A DNA stretch of 31,041 bases from positions 1 through 31,041 of the IMG/VR virus record IMGVR_UViG_3300021356_000101. One strand, written 5' to 3'. The position numbers and the translations under genes were made by a program. The first letter of the stretch is position 1, and each line of letters opens with the position of its first letter. Below, one piece after another: positions 6,497 to 15,300 of this stretch. The DNA is from a virus. A model generated the notes under the pieces. It was not told the origin of the DNA. It made no database searches and saw only the letters and a program-made list of their open reading frames with translations.

Positions 6497-6641
6497 CTTT
6501 ATCTCCATGTTTGTCGTTCATCATCTTCTTCCACTTCTTATATTCTGCGGTTTTCACTACTTCTTTGTTGTAGATTTCCGCAGCTTTCACGCGTCCAATG
6601 GCTTTCACCATCTCACGAAATTTTCTGTATTCATCACTCAT
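6489..6641 (-). CDS. Small charged hypothetical protein, 50 aa
   Basis: The frame extends upstream to 6791 but then overlaps the previous gene. The ATG at 6641 (MSDEYRKFREMVKAIGRVKAAEIYNKE...) has AAGGAC 7 bases upstream and leaves a short gap to the preceding stop at 6652. The product is a highly charged helical mini-protein without a known domain. It ends 8 bp inside the start of the HTH gene, so the two are probably coupled. Confidence 0.65.
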   Translation of the reverse strand: MSDEYRKFREMVKAIGRVKAAEIYNKEVVKTAEYKKWKKMMNDKHGDKDV

Positions 6642-6651
6642 TGTTTTGTCC

Positions 6652-7125
6652 TTATTTTCGATAGATGAAATTGTTGATAATCTGTTGATGTTTTCCAATC
6701 GTGGTTTCCAGCTTGGAAAAATGGCTTTCTCGTGTTGGGCTGTCCTGTTCACATACATAGATAACCTTTTCACAATGTTCATAGATTTCATGTGTAAAAG
6801 CTATTATTTGATTTTTGGGGTCTTTCCATCCATCATATACAATAACGATTTCCCCTTGTTTCATATCTTCCAAGATGTCACCCGCTGTATCAAACCATTC
6901 TTGGAAGCTCATAGTATCCGCTAATACACCGGCGGGATTCGATGGGACTTCTTCATGGATAATTGTTTGTTCCAATAGATGATTGATAAGAATGTTTTGT
7001 TTGTGAACTATATCTCTAAGGATAGATAGCTGTTCATTATCGGTACCCGTCCAATAATCCATATCATCATAGATTGCGGACACCGTTTGTCTAATTTTCA
7101 ATGGCAAGCAATTTTTTAACTTCAT
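6652..7125 (-). CDS. Hypothetical early protein, 157 aa, first gene of the leftward replication operon
   Basis: This is the first gene downstream of the leftward promoter; GGAG lies 9 bases before the ATG. The N-terminal half is helical and polar. The part from about 90 on (GEIVIVYDGWKDPKNQIIAFTHEIYEHCEKVIYVCEQDSP) reads as alternating strands and helices, as in a small alpha/beta fold. I see no catalytic signature or HTH. Its position makes it the first product of the leftward early transcript, so a regulatory or host-takeover role is possible but unproven. Confidence 0.75.
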   Translation of the reverse strand: MKLKNCLPLKIRQTVSAIYDDMDYWTGTDNEQLSILRDIVHKQNILINHLLEQTIIHEEVPSNPAGVLADTMSFQEWFDTAGDILEDMKQGEIVIVYDGWKDPKNQIIAFTHEIYEHCEKVIYVCEQDSPTRESHFSKLETTIGKHQQIINNFIYRK

Positions 7126-7153
7126 TGTTTTTTCTCCGATTGTGATTTTTTTG

Positions 7154-7182
7154 TTGACTTGTCAAAGTGACAAGAATATAAA
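7154..7182 (+). promoter_or_regulatory. Rightward early promoter
   Basis: TTGACT (7154-7159), a 17-bp spacer and TATAAA (7177-7182) form a near-consensus sigma70 promoter, with a start point near 7189. The spacer contains operator 1 (7158-7174) and operator 2 covers the start point, so one regulator could shut it fully. It serves the plus-strand operon 7245-9699. Confidence 0.75.
7158..7174. promoter_or_regulatory. Early operator 1, perfect 7-3-7 palindrome
   Basis: CTTGTCA-AAG-TGACAAG is perfectly symmetric. It lies between the -35 and -10 of the rightward promoter and at the start point of the leftward promoter. It matches the operator pattern CTTGWCA-N3-TGWCAAG found at 1998, 7192 and 23131. 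Confidence 0.8.
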
Positions 7183-7207
7183 TAGTTGTGTCTTGTCATG
7201 ATGTCAA
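7179..7207 (-). promoter_or_regulatory. Leftward early promoter
   Basis: On the minus strand TTGACA (7207-7202), a 17-bp spacer and TATTTA (7184-7179) form a promoter for the operon 7125-2131. Its -35 is an arm of operator 2. Its -10 overlaps the -10 of the rightward promoter by four bases, so the two promoters cannot be occupied together. Confidence 0.72.
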
Positions 7208-7208
7208 G
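7192..7208. promoter_or_regulatory. Early operator 2
   Basis: CTTGTCA-TGA-TGTCAAG is a palindrome with one mismatched pair (the two arms use the two W alternatives). Its centre is 34 bp from operator 1, about three helical turns, so two dimers could bind on the same face of the DNA. It overlaps the leftward -35 and the rightward start point. Confidence 0.78.
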
Positions 7209-7244
7209 ATATTTTTATCACAAAAACAAAACAAGAGAAAAACC

Positions 7245-7379
7245 ATGTATATCGAGCTATACCAAATCCACCTATTTATGAACGCCATGAAACCCTATAT
7301 CATTGGAGCTTCCATCCCCGTCGGAATCATCTGTTTTGTGCTATATTACGCATGGAGCCAAAACGAAGGAAAACGATAA
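7245..7379 (+). CDS. Single-span membrane mini-protein, 44 aa
   Basis: The frame is open from 7188, at the expected transcription start; the first usable start is the ATG at 7245, preceded by AAGAGAAAAACC. The 44-residue product has one hydrophobic segment (YIIGASIPVGIICFVLYYAW, about 18-37) flanked by charged ends, so it is a likely inner-membrane peptide. It is the first gene of the rightward operon, with its stop overlapping the exonuclease start (TAATG). Superinfection exclusion or interference with host membrane functions is a common role for such early peptides, but nothing specific is visible. Confidence 0.65.
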   Translation: MYIELYQIHLFMNAMKPYIIGASIPVGIICFVLYYAWSQNEGKR

Positions 7380-7948
7380 TGTTACTCAAAGATAAGCCCA
7401 TTCTATTCGTCGACTGTGAAACCACGGGACTAGATGATGAATACCACGAAATCATCTCGGTGGCTTTGGTACGCCGCCACGATGGAAAGACATGGACATT
7501 CAAAGCCAAACCCAATTGGCCCGACCATATCGACGCGCGCGCCGTGGCTGTGAACGGCTACACCCCAAGCGCTTGGATGGATGCCATCTCCCAAGAAGAA
7601 TTAGCCAATAAGCTGGGAATCTTGATGAAAGATTACATCATTGTGGGACATAACCCCCGCTTTGATGTTGGATTCATCAAGAATCTATTGTGGCGTCACA
7701 AGATAAAGACATGGATTGACCCCCGCGCCATCGACACCACCACCTTGGCCTATTTGTATCTTGTCCCTTATGGATTGGATTCTTTGTCCATGGATTCCAT
7801 CCGGCGCTTCTTGGGTTGGAAAGTATACCCCACCCACGCCGCGCTTCAAGATACCAAAGATGTGGAACGTCTGTATAATACTTTGGTTCATCCCATCCGC
7901 CGTTTTTCGCTGAAAGTGAAACTTTGGATGAAGATGTGGAAAAAATAA
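7379..7948 (+). CDS. DnaQ-like 3'-5' exonuclease (DEDD family), 189 aa
   Basis: The three exonuclease motifs are present in order: ExoI FVDCETTG (Asp about 12, Glu 14), ExoII GHNPRFD (Asp about 96), and ExoIII HAALQD (His about 153, Asp about 158), making it DEDDh type. Such proteins remove 3' nucleotides and may proofread or degrade host DNA or RNA. There is no polymerase gene here, so it would work with the host polymerase or in nucleotide scavenging. The start at 7379 is chosen over 7352 because of AAGGA upstream and the TAATG overlap with the membrane-peptide gene. The basic tail (about 170-189) may aid DNA binding. Confidence 0.9.
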   Translation: MLLKDKPILFVDCETTGLDDEYHEIISVALVRRHDGKTWTFKAKPNWPDHIDARAVAVNGYTPSAWMDAISQEELANKLGILMKDYIIVGHNPRFDVGFIKNLLWRHKIKTWIDPRAIDTTTLAYLYLVPYGLDSLSMDSIRRFLGWKVYPTHAALQDTKDVERLYNTLVHPIRRFSLKVKLWMKMWKK

Positions 7949-8193
7949 GAGCGCCAAACTTCTCGATGTGGCTATGTACACAAAAGAGAATACACAAGTT
8001 CCGATGGAAGGATATGGCCTCCCATCTGGGTGTCTCTTCTCAATGTGTGCATAGCTACGCAAACGGGACATCACACCCCCAAATCATGAAATACTATGGG
8101 CTATGTGAATTCATAGCCCTACATACAAAGCAACCAATAAACACAATCATCATCAAAGGAATGATGGAAATAGACAAGGATAGAAAACCATGA
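7924..8193 (+). CDS. Putative HTH DNA-binding protein, up to 89 aa
   Basis: The segment WKDMASHLGVSSQCVHSYANGTSHPQI has the spacing of an XRE-like helix-turn-helix: helix 2 MASHLGV, turn, recognition helix SQCVHSYANG. The start is uncertain: TTG 7924 and GTG 7936 overlap the exonuclease gene, and ATG 7966 (MWLCTQKRIH) lies after it but with a poor ribosome site. The HTH is retained whichever is used. The stop overlaps the next start (ATGA), so the two genes are coupled. It could be a regulator of the early operators. Confidence 0.68.
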   Translation: MDEDVEKIRAPNFSMWLCTQKRIHKFRWKDMASHLGVSSQCVHSYANGTSHPQIMKYYGLCEFIALHTKQPINTIIIKGMMEIDKDRKP

Positions 8194-8519
8194 GAAAAAC
8201 CATTAACCCACGCGTACTAATTACCCAATGGCCCCCACCATCTGGAAATCTGTACGCCAAAGAATGGAATCCGGAACGCTTTTCCGCTTGGGTACGTTAC
8301 ACCATGCAAGCGCACGAAATGAGGAACCAAAACTTCATTGACTTGGGGATGGATGAACAAACCATCATTTCGATGAAGATGGGGAAATCCAAACCCCGTC
8401 CCAAGACACTCCACAAATTTGTCATGTGCATCTTGCAACATAATCCCATGGGAAGGAATCGAAATGGGCTATTGAAAGAAGCATCCATGAACATGAAAGA
8501 CTACAAAAAACCACAATAA
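8190..8519 (+). CDS. Putative HTH-like regulator, 109 aa
   Basis: RFSAWVRYTMQAHEMRNQNFIDLGMDEQTIISMKMGKSKPRPKTLHKFV resembles a degenerate XRE-like HTH, with helix 2 around QNFIDLGM and a recognition helix around EQTIISMKMGK. The layout parallels the preceding gene (a helix, then an HTH followed by a Pro-containing loop), so the two may be distant paralogues. It starts with an ATGA overlap to the preceding gene. The N-terminus is Pro-rich (QWPPPSGN). No enzymatic motif is visible. Confidence 0.62.
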   Translation: MRKTINPRVLITQWPPPSGNLYAKEWNPERFSAWVRYTMQAHEMRNQNFIDLGMDEQTIISMKMGKSKPRPKTLHKFVMCILQHNPMGRNRNGLLKEASMNMKDYKKPQ

Positions 8520-8534
8520 ACAAGGAAAAGAACC

Positions 8535-9179
8535 ATGATACACCTATATAATCAAGATTGCATGGAAGCGATGGCATCCATGGAAGATAACCAATTTGAC
8601 TTGGCTATTGTTGACCCTCCCTATGGAATAAATATGGATGGTGGAAAGATGGGTGGGGATGTATTAGCAAAAAATACAAATTACACAAAGAAAAAATGGG
8701 ATTCATCTCCACCCCCACAAAAATATTTTGATGAATTACAACGTGTTTCCAAGAAACAAATTATTTGGGGAGCCAATCATTTTATTTCAAGAATACCCAT
8801 AGATTCATCATGTTGGATTGTATGGAATAAAGAGAATGGGGAAAATAATTTTGCTGATTGTGAATTGGCTTGGACATCTTTCAAAACTGCGGTTCGCATG
8901 TTCTCATTTAGATGGCAAGGAATGCTCCAAGGGAACATGAAGAACAAAGAACATAGAATCCACCCCACCCAAAAACCCGTGGCCCTATATACTTGGCTAT
9001 TGGATAAGTATGCACAAAAGGGATGGAAGATACTGGACACCCATCTGGGAAGTGGTTCTTCTGCCATAGCCGCCCATGATATGGGATACGAGTTCCATGG
9101 ATACGAATTGGATGAAGAATACTTTGAAGCGGCATCTAAAAGACTAAAAGAACATCAAAAACAACTACAACTATTTTAA
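8535..9179 (+). CDS. DNA amino-methyltransferase (beta class), 214 aa
   Basis: The catalytic motif DPPYG (about 27-31) comes first. HPTQKP (about 143-148), LDTHLGSGSSAIAA (AdoMet site, about 167-180) and YELDEEYF (about 191-198) follow. This order is that of beta-class N6-adenine or N4-cytosine DNA methyltransferases. No target-recognition domain of normal size is seen, so it is a compact stand-alone enzyme without a cognate nuclease nearby. It probably protects phage DNA against host restriction. The target is unknown; because GATC seems absent from the genome, GATC is not likely the site being protected. The gene is visibly more AT-rich than its neighbours. AAGGAAAAGAACC precedes the start. 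Confidence 0.9.
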   Translation: MIHLYNQDCMEAMASMEDNQFDLAIVDPPYGINMDGGKMGGDVLAKNTNYTKKKWDSSPPPQKYFDELQRVSKKQIIWGANHFISRIPIDSSCWIVWNKENGENNFADCELAWTSFKTAVRMFSFRWQGMLQGNMKNKEHRIHPTQKPVALYTWLLDKYAQKGWKILDTHLGSGSSAIAAHDMGYEFHGYELDEEYFEAASKRLKEHQKQLQLF

Positions 9180-9194
9180 CAACAGGAAAGAACC

Positions 9195-9524
9195 ATGATA
9201 CTAATATGCAATGAAATTACCGACTATTCGAGCTATGCAAAGAACCAAAGCCCCCGCGCCGTGAAATCCGTGGGCATAAACACCAATGAGATAATCACCA
9301 TCCGCCCATTGGAGCTTTGGAAATCTCATGAAGACACCATCCATATCACGGAAGTGAACGTGGGTGGAACAGCTGTATATCTGGAACACTCGTTTGAAGA
9401 AGTGCGGGCTATGTTGTTTGGGATGACGTTGGTTCATGATTATCGTGTGGAGCATGGAACCCACTTTGTGAGAAGTGAACCCTACATGACACCGGAAGAA
9501 GAAGATGAAGATTCTTGTTTCTGA
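9195..9524 (+). CDS. Hypothetical early protein, 109 aa
   Basis: CAGGAAAGAACC precedes the ATG. The N-terminus (MILICNEITDYSSY) is followed by a region of alternating strands (IITIRPLELWKSHEDTIHITEVNVGGTAVYLEHSFEEV), a likely small beta-rich fold. The tail is acidic (PEEEDEDSCF). I do not recognise the family. It overlaps the SWIM mini-protein gene by 20 bp and lies in the same rightward early operon. Confidence 0.65.
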   Translation: MILICNEITDYSSYAKNQSPRAVKSVGINTNEIITIRPLELWKSHEDTIHITEVNVGGTAVYLEHSFEEVRAMLFGMTLVHDYRVEHGTHFVRSEPYMTPEEEDEDSCF

Positions 9525-9699
9525 GAAGTACACCATAAGCGGGAAAGAATATATCTTTCTCGTTTATTCGGTGGGGAACTACTTTGTATTCGCACGAAAG
9601 AACCCCAATGGGAATCTATGGGGTTCATGTCAATGCGATGGGTGGTGGTATCGAAAGAGCTGTAAACACTTGAAGATGGTTATCCAATCTCTTTCCTGA
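9505..9699 (+). CDS. SWIM-type zinc-finger mini-protein, 64 aa
   Basis: The C-terminal half contains C-Q-C-D...C-K-H (about residues 43-55, in CQCDGWWYRKSCKHLKMV), matching the SWIM pattern CxCx(n)CxH that binds zinc and mediates DNA or protein contacts. The N-terminal half forms short strands (ISGKEYIFLVYSVGNYFVFARK). The protein is essentially one SWIM module. It is the last gene of the rightward operon, overlaps the preceding gene by 20 bp, and its 3' end overlaps the convergent holin-like gene by 20 bp. No terminator is visible between them. Confidence 0.72.
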   Translation: MKILVSEKYTISGKEYIFLVYSVGNYFVFARKNPNGNLWGSCQCDGWWYRKSCKHLKMVIQSLS

Positions 9700-10051
9700 T
9701 TTCCTCTTTCATCTCAATCTTTGTAATCTTCTCTTTCACTTCACTGAGCTCCCCAAGGAGATGGAAGATTTTCTTTTGGCCACGTTCCAATGCATCTATG
9801 CGGTTAGAGAATCCTTCCACCAATAGCTTTCTGTCATTGTTCAAATCTTTGATAACCTTCTCAAATCTATCACGAACTCTTTCTTCCTCTTCCTTGGCTT
9901 CCGTCCGTATTTCGCGCGCTTCTTGTCTTGATTGTTCACGGGTTTCTTTCAAGTCTTTGTTGGTTTGTACGTAGCTATAAATCATCCACGCCAAGAAGGG
10001 ACTGTTGGTGGCTAAGTTTATCATCAAATCGTGGTATGTTGACGGGTCCAT
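9680..10051 (-). CDS. Holin-like protein (BhlA/UviB-type layout), 123 aa
   Basis: An N-terminal hydrophobic stretch (INLATNSPFLAWMIYSYVQTNKDLKE, about 11-36) is followed by a long, highly charged coiled coil to the end. One N-terminal membrane segment followed by a helical, charged tail is the plan of BhlA/UviB-like small holins. GGAG lies 8 bases before the ATG. It is directly downstream of the lysin-like gene at 10056-10628, as in a lysis cassette at the end of the late genes. A membrane-anchored structural or spanin-like role is the alternative. Confidence 0.62.
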   Translation of the reverse strand: MDPSTYHDLMINLATNSPFLAWMIYSYVQTNKDLKETREQSRQEAREIRTEAKEEEERVRDRFEKVIKDLNNDRKLLVEGFSNRIDALERGQKKIFHLLGELSEVKEKITKIEMKEEIRKEIG

Positions 10052-10055
10052 GGGG

Positions 10056-10628
10056 TTACTCCGCTATAAGTGTGAATGTAAAAGTGTGGTATCCCATGGT
10101 TCTTTTTTGCTTGTGTACAAGTTCCATAAATGCTTCCCAATCTGCCATCTTCGAGAAGACAATACATCCGGCGCTATATTTGTTTATTTCATCACTATCG
10201 TGGATGGAAGAACGGTGGATGTTTAATCCTATGGTATCTTTGAAGACTTCCCCACCATAATCCGCCTTTTCATCTTTGTTTCCATCCCTCCAATACTCCA
10301 CGGGGCGCCATTGAACCAACGCTTCATAGTTCCCACGGTGTAGTCCCACTTTGTACGCTCCACGCGCTTGTTGGGGATGCTTATATACTGCGCACGCTTT
10401 GTAATCTTCCTTTTCCAACCAATAGCGGCCGGGGTCTGTGGACACTTGAAAGATGTCTTCTTTCCAATGTCCATCTTCTGACAAATAGCACACATGCAGC
10501 TTATCATCATATTGGTTTGCGTTGTTCTCTAGATTTCGAACCCCAATAATGTTCAAATCATAGGGTCCATCTGAAAAGACTTTGAATCCATATTGTTCAA
10601 TCTTTGCTAGTATTTCAGGTTTCCACAT
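10056..10628 (-). CDS. Putative lysin with L,D-transpeptidase-like His/Cys motif, 190 aa
   Basis: The region GLNIHRSSIHDSDEINKYSAGCIVF (about 134-158) places His138 14-17 residues before SAGC (Cys155), the spacing of the YkuD-type L,D-transpeptidase motif (H...S-x-G-C). The preceding YKVGLHRGNYEALVQ also fits such phage proteins. YkuD-like enzymes act on peptidoglycan peptides through the Cys. In a phage late operon next to a holin-like gene, a cell-wall hydrolase role is likely. No other endolysin (lysozyme, amidase, CHAP) is visible in the window, which supports this. It could also be a tail-associated wall enzyme. It overlaps the preceding gene by 14 bp. Confidence 0.62.
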   Translation of the reverse strand: MWKPEILAKIEQYGFKVFSDGPYDLNIIGVRNLENNANQYDDKLHVCYLSEDGHWKEDIFQVSTDPGRYWLEKEDYKACAVYKHPQQARGAYKVGLHRGNYEALVQWRPVEYWRDGNKDEKADYGGEVFKDTIGLNIHRSSIHDSDEINKYSAGCIVFSKMADWEAFMELVHKQKRTMGYHTFTFTLIAE

Positions 10629-12348
10629 TTCGGTTCCATTTCATGGGGTTATCATCAATTTTCACTTCCAAAAGCCATCTTCCATCTTCGAATAGCTTGG
10701 AAATAATTTGGGCTTTGTGAGAATCCAACCCAATGTCATAATCTGTAATTTCCACTATATCACCCAAAACAAGGTATCCATACCGTAATGATACACTATA
10801 TTGAATCATCTTGGTGGGTAGTGCTTCCCGCTCCAATATATCTTGGGCTATTCTTTGCGCGGTGCCATTGTCATAGCAAAAATCCAGCTCCACCACCTTC
10901 TTCTTCTCCCCATATCTTTGGATGGAAATCATGGATTTAGGATGGGCTATGTATGAGATGGAAGATAATGTTCCCGCCGCGGGAATCTTATTGGAGACTT
11001 GAACAAATGTTGAATAATCTTCCACCACTCCATTCATGGCATAACGCACCGTGACGACGTTGGAAACATCTTCCGGTGTGTTCAATGATACCACCGGTCC
11101 CACACGCTGAAATTCAGGCCCTTCCGCGATGGATAGACGTGGTTGGATGTCCACTTGAGATTGGAACATATCAATAACCGGCTTCAATCCGTTGGGACCG
11201 TTCACAATATGGATGGGAAGATATGCCACAATGTTCTTTTGGAGCCACTGAAACACCGTTATCTTGTCATCATTGACGTATCCCGCGAATAGGTATTGAT
11301 TCAGAAAAGGCCTTAGCGCGTTCCATGAATCATAATCCACATCCGTGGTTAGCTCACTCAATAGCCAAAGACATATATCACCACCACCTTGAAGATTTCC
11401 TTCCCCCACTGGATTGGGATAAGCTCCCCCATCATCCCATTCCACCCAAACTTCTCTATCATCATTGGCGGCTACACTTTGGGGAATGGTGGAACCGTTG
11501 GGAAGTTCAAAATAGGTTAGCGTTCTATTGTCGATGTTAACAAATGTGGAAATGGTGGCGGTGTCGGTTTCCCCCGTGTTCGAGAAGAGATTAACACTAG
11601 CCGCGTTGGTTACATGTCCCGCTGCCAAGTAAAAAACCGGTTTATGTCCCGCGCTTGGGTCGTATGCTATCGCATAAGCCGGCGTGATGGGGATGGAACT
11701 TGTGGAACCGCTGGAATGCTGTACACCTTGAAGCTCCCCAAATACCCATGGAATAACCTTCCCACGGTGTATATCTTGAACTTCCGTCAATCCCCTGTCT
11801 TGTGGCCACTCCGGTGATACATACAAAGCATTAGAACATGAAACATCTTCAATATACATGTTCTCCCCCAAGATGGTAGCCAATAGCCCTTGGGATGAAA
11901 TCATGGCTTTGTTCTCTATGGAAAACTCTACATATCCTTGGGGCCGGTTGGGGTGCCCATATACGGGGCCGGTGATGATTCCTTGGAAGATGGTGGGGCG
12001 TCCATCATACTGGGTTTCAATCTCCCCATTCTTCATCAATACATATCCAATCTTGGCGTGGGAACCTTCGATGAACTTTCCATCCATCTGGAGTTGGGCG
12101 ATATTTTTGTTTGGAAAGGTGATGGCTATGGATACGCTGTCACTTTCCGCGCTTATATCTCCCACTCTTTGAAGGGAAGTGGAAACCACCACATCTTCCA
12201 ATCCTCCGGTATATGGATAGCTCTTCCCAGCTCCATCCACCAAATCCAAAGTGATGGTGGCGAATCGGTATTCTTCCCCAAGATATGAGATTTCCAACGT
12301 CCAAAGGATGTCCACTTCTTCCCAATCATTCCGCGTTCCGTAATACAT
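10615..12348 (-). CDS. Tail tip/hub-like protein, 577 aa
   Basis: A beta-rich protein following the large tail protein, with its start overlapping that gene's stop (TAATG). The N-terminal part (WTLEISYLGEEYRFATITLDL) and the C-terminal part (LRYGYLVLGDIVEITDYDIGLDSHKAQIISKLFEDGRWLLEV) resemble tail hub/tip proteins of siphoviruses, which end in OB-like or fibronectin-like segments and initiate the tail. No enzymatic motif is visible. Its position after the tape measure and before lysis genes supports a distal tail role. Confidence 0.72.
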   Translation of the reverse strand: MYYGTRNDWEEVDILWTLEISYLGEEYRFATITLDLVDGAGKSYPYTGGLEDVVVSTSLQRVGDISAESDSVSIAITFPNKNIAQLQMDGKFIEGSHAKIGYVLMKNGEIETQYDGRPTIFQGIITGPVYGHPNRPQGYVEFSIENKAMISSQGLLATILGENMYIEDVSCSNALYVSPEWPQDRGLTEVQDIHRGKVIPWVFGELQGVQHSSGSTSSIPITPAYAIAYDPSAGHKPVFYLAAGHVTNAASVNLFSNTGETDTATISTFVNIDNRTLTYFELPNGSTIPQSVAANDDREVWVEWDDGGAYPNPVGEGNLQGGGDICLWLLSELTTDVDYDSWNALRPFLNQYLFAGYVNDDKITVFQWLQKNIVAYLPIHIVNGPNGLKPVIDMFQSQVDIQPRLSIAEGPEFQRVGPVVSLNTPEDVSNVVTVRYAMNGVVEDYSTFVQVSNKIPAAGTLSSISYIAHPKSMISIQRYGEKKKVVELDFCYDNGTAQRIAQDILEREALPTKMIQYSVSLRYGYLVLGDIVEITDYDIGLDSHKAQIISKLFEDGRWLLEVKIDDNPMKWNRNVET

Positions 12349-15300
12349 TATTTCACTTCTCGTAATGTGATGGTTGCAATCCGGAATACTTCACCGGTTT
12401 CATTTTGGAGCTCATCTCCCACCACGTGTTCTATCTGCACATCATTATCCAACGTCACAAGCGCTTGTTCCTTTTCACGGTTCAAATAACGCTTGTCTTC
12501 GGATGAAGATGTGGACTTGGAAATATTGGGGAGATATACAAAATGTTTCTTGGCACCTTGGACATATCGAAGAAAGCCCATCATCAAATCCGGCGCTTCA
12601 TTTTGGACGGCTATGGGTTCCGCTCCACTTTGGTTTGATGCCATCCAATAATCAATGTCGGGTTCATCTCCTTGGAGCTGGGAAACATCAATTCCATCCG
12701 TCCACGCTAGATTGAAAACTCTTGTGGGGGGCTTCACTTCTCGAGAATAACGAATTCCATCTTGTGTTTCTATGGTGGTTGTTCCGCTTTCAATGGAAAT
12801 GGTTCTTCCTCTTCCATACTGCCTTCCGGGAACAATCACCGGCCCCATCACCACTTCCCCAATCCGTATATCATCATCATAGGTTTCTTGGGCATCTGTT
12901 CTTATCTGGAATCCGCTGGCTTGGATGCCGTTCATCGACACCACCACGGAAAACACGGGTGGGATGAAATAGATGGTTCCACTTCCTTGGGGTGGGTTGG
13001 TTTCAAATTGTACGGTGCATTGTTTTGTTCCCGTGGCCGTTCCACCAAAGATTCCCTCTGTATTGGAAACAATCTTTCGATGAACTTGGTCCAATCCGGA
13101 AGTGATATAGGCAGTCCATCCCGCCAATTCATTCAAAGTGAAATATGGTTCACTCAAACCCGTGGCCCCACGTGCGCTTCTTCCCGTCACAACAGCTGAA
13201 CATCGGATTTGGTTGTTTATCGCCGCCAATTGAACCCATGAGCTTCCGTTATGATAATAGATGTCTCCCAATCTCCAGTTTACACCATTCAGATGAAAGC
13301 CCATCAAATCATTGGCTTGAGCTTCTATTAAAGATGTGGCCGTGTCTGGATTCAATTTGATGGATAGGGTTTGTTGGGGAATGTTTCCACTTGTCGTCTT
13401 TTCGCTTCTCCACTGGATTCGTGGGGATGGAGCTTGAGAAGGAAAGATGTTGGATACCGGATAATCATATTGGGGGATAATCTGGAACTCTTCCCCTTCA
13501 TAGCTGGGACCGTCCGTTGTGGAGATGGATACACCATCATATACATAAGCATATTGCCCAAGTGGGGGATATGGACGGGATGCCAAATCATTGGGATTAT
13601 CGAAGCCACCCGCCAATCCCATTCCGGTAGCTTCCAATGTGGAAACATGGAATTCATTCCAATTTGTGGATAGTGTTCCAGAATTATATGTGAGATGCCC
13701 CCATTCAATGATGTGTCCCGCCGCGCTGGATGCCGCGCTTCTGATTGCGTAATTGTCCACCAAATTGGTGTAGTCCCTCAATTCACCATTTCCCATTGTG
13801 CGATACCAAGCGGAAAGCTTGTCACCATCACCGATTGAACACACTATATCCACCCCTTGGGTGTTATCATGGGAAACCGTGGTGAGGTCGCCCCCTCCTG
13901 TCACATCTCGAACTCTTATTTGTGTAGTGGTAATGTATACCGCTATTTTGTATCTGTTTGTTCCGTTGTCCATTTCCAAGGTGAATCCACGTTGGTTCAA
14001 TGTGAAATCTCCCCCACTGTCAGCAATACAAGAAGAACGGATAATGATTCCTTGGTTGGTATAGTCGGAACCGGTGATGGATGTGGGGAGATTGTTCCAT
14101 CTATAATACCGGTTACTTGGATATGTGATGGAACTTGTGATGGACAAATAGCCATTAAGAATTCTATCGTCACCCGTTCCTATCACCAATAAGCCGGTGA
14201 TGTTTGATGGTTCATCCAATGGCATATAGTTACGAATAAAACCGGCGCGCGTCCAATCCGCTTCCGCAGCTCCATAGGATGTCTTGGGAAGATTCAAATC
14301 TGAGTATCCACCCAAGAATGTGAACAATAGAGACAAATCGAAAGAAGTACTTGAATTCATGTTGGATACAATGAATCCACGCCCCAACCAATGAACCCCA
14401 TGAAGGTTTGATAATCTCGTAAAGGAATCCGCACAATTCAAAGTGGAAGCTTGGGCAACGTTCACGCGTCCATTGGTTAAACGGAAAAACTCCCCATCAT
14501 AGTATTGGGAGATAATGAAATCATTGCTTCCCCCACTATACGCATATACATAAACCCCGCCATCATCATCTACAATCATGGCGGTGTCTCCACCTGTCAT
14601 ATAATCATTGGTACCCGTGGAAGCATTGGGAATCGCTGAAAGCGTAATATAACTATTGGCATCCCTCAAAAGATGGATGTTGGAAAATGGGTTGGGAAGC
14701 TCCATATAATCCATTCCACCCGTGGATGAAATGTATGAAACAACATATCTTCCCAATCTCTTCCCAAGGTTCACTTTTCGGAAGCTATTCGATTCAAGAT
14801 TATCAGTGGTGGACAACAAAGTGAAGGTAGCGGCCCCATCGATGGACACATATTGGAAGAGCTGGTTTCTTTTGGTTGTCCCGGTGTCGTTATATTCTGT
14901 CTCCACCAATAGCACCACGGAACCGGTGATGGATTCCAAGCGCATCCGGATAACTTCATACGTATCTACACCCGCGCCGGCGGTTACTCCCACCGGTATT
15001 GTTTCATTCCATCCTTCACGGCTTACAACGTCCCACGTGGAACCATCATCTTCACTTCTGAGAACTCGAACATTGGCTTCATCTGCATCTTCCAAGATAT
15101 GAACCAAGATAATGGAACCATCTTCCAATTCACACATGCAAGGATGCATAAATTGATTGGTGGAAAGAAATGTGGGGATGGAATAAAGATTGGTAGCTGT
15201 GGATTCATTTCCATCTTTGTCTATCCGTAACACCTTCAAGACGTTCCCCGTGGTGGTTATTTGTTGGTATGCCACCAAAAGCGTGTCACTAGATGTCACC

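Noticed and set aside
6642-6791. Longer start (6791) for the 50-residue gene
   Set aside because: It would overlap the preceding gene by about 140 bp; the ATG at 6641 has a good AAGGAC site.
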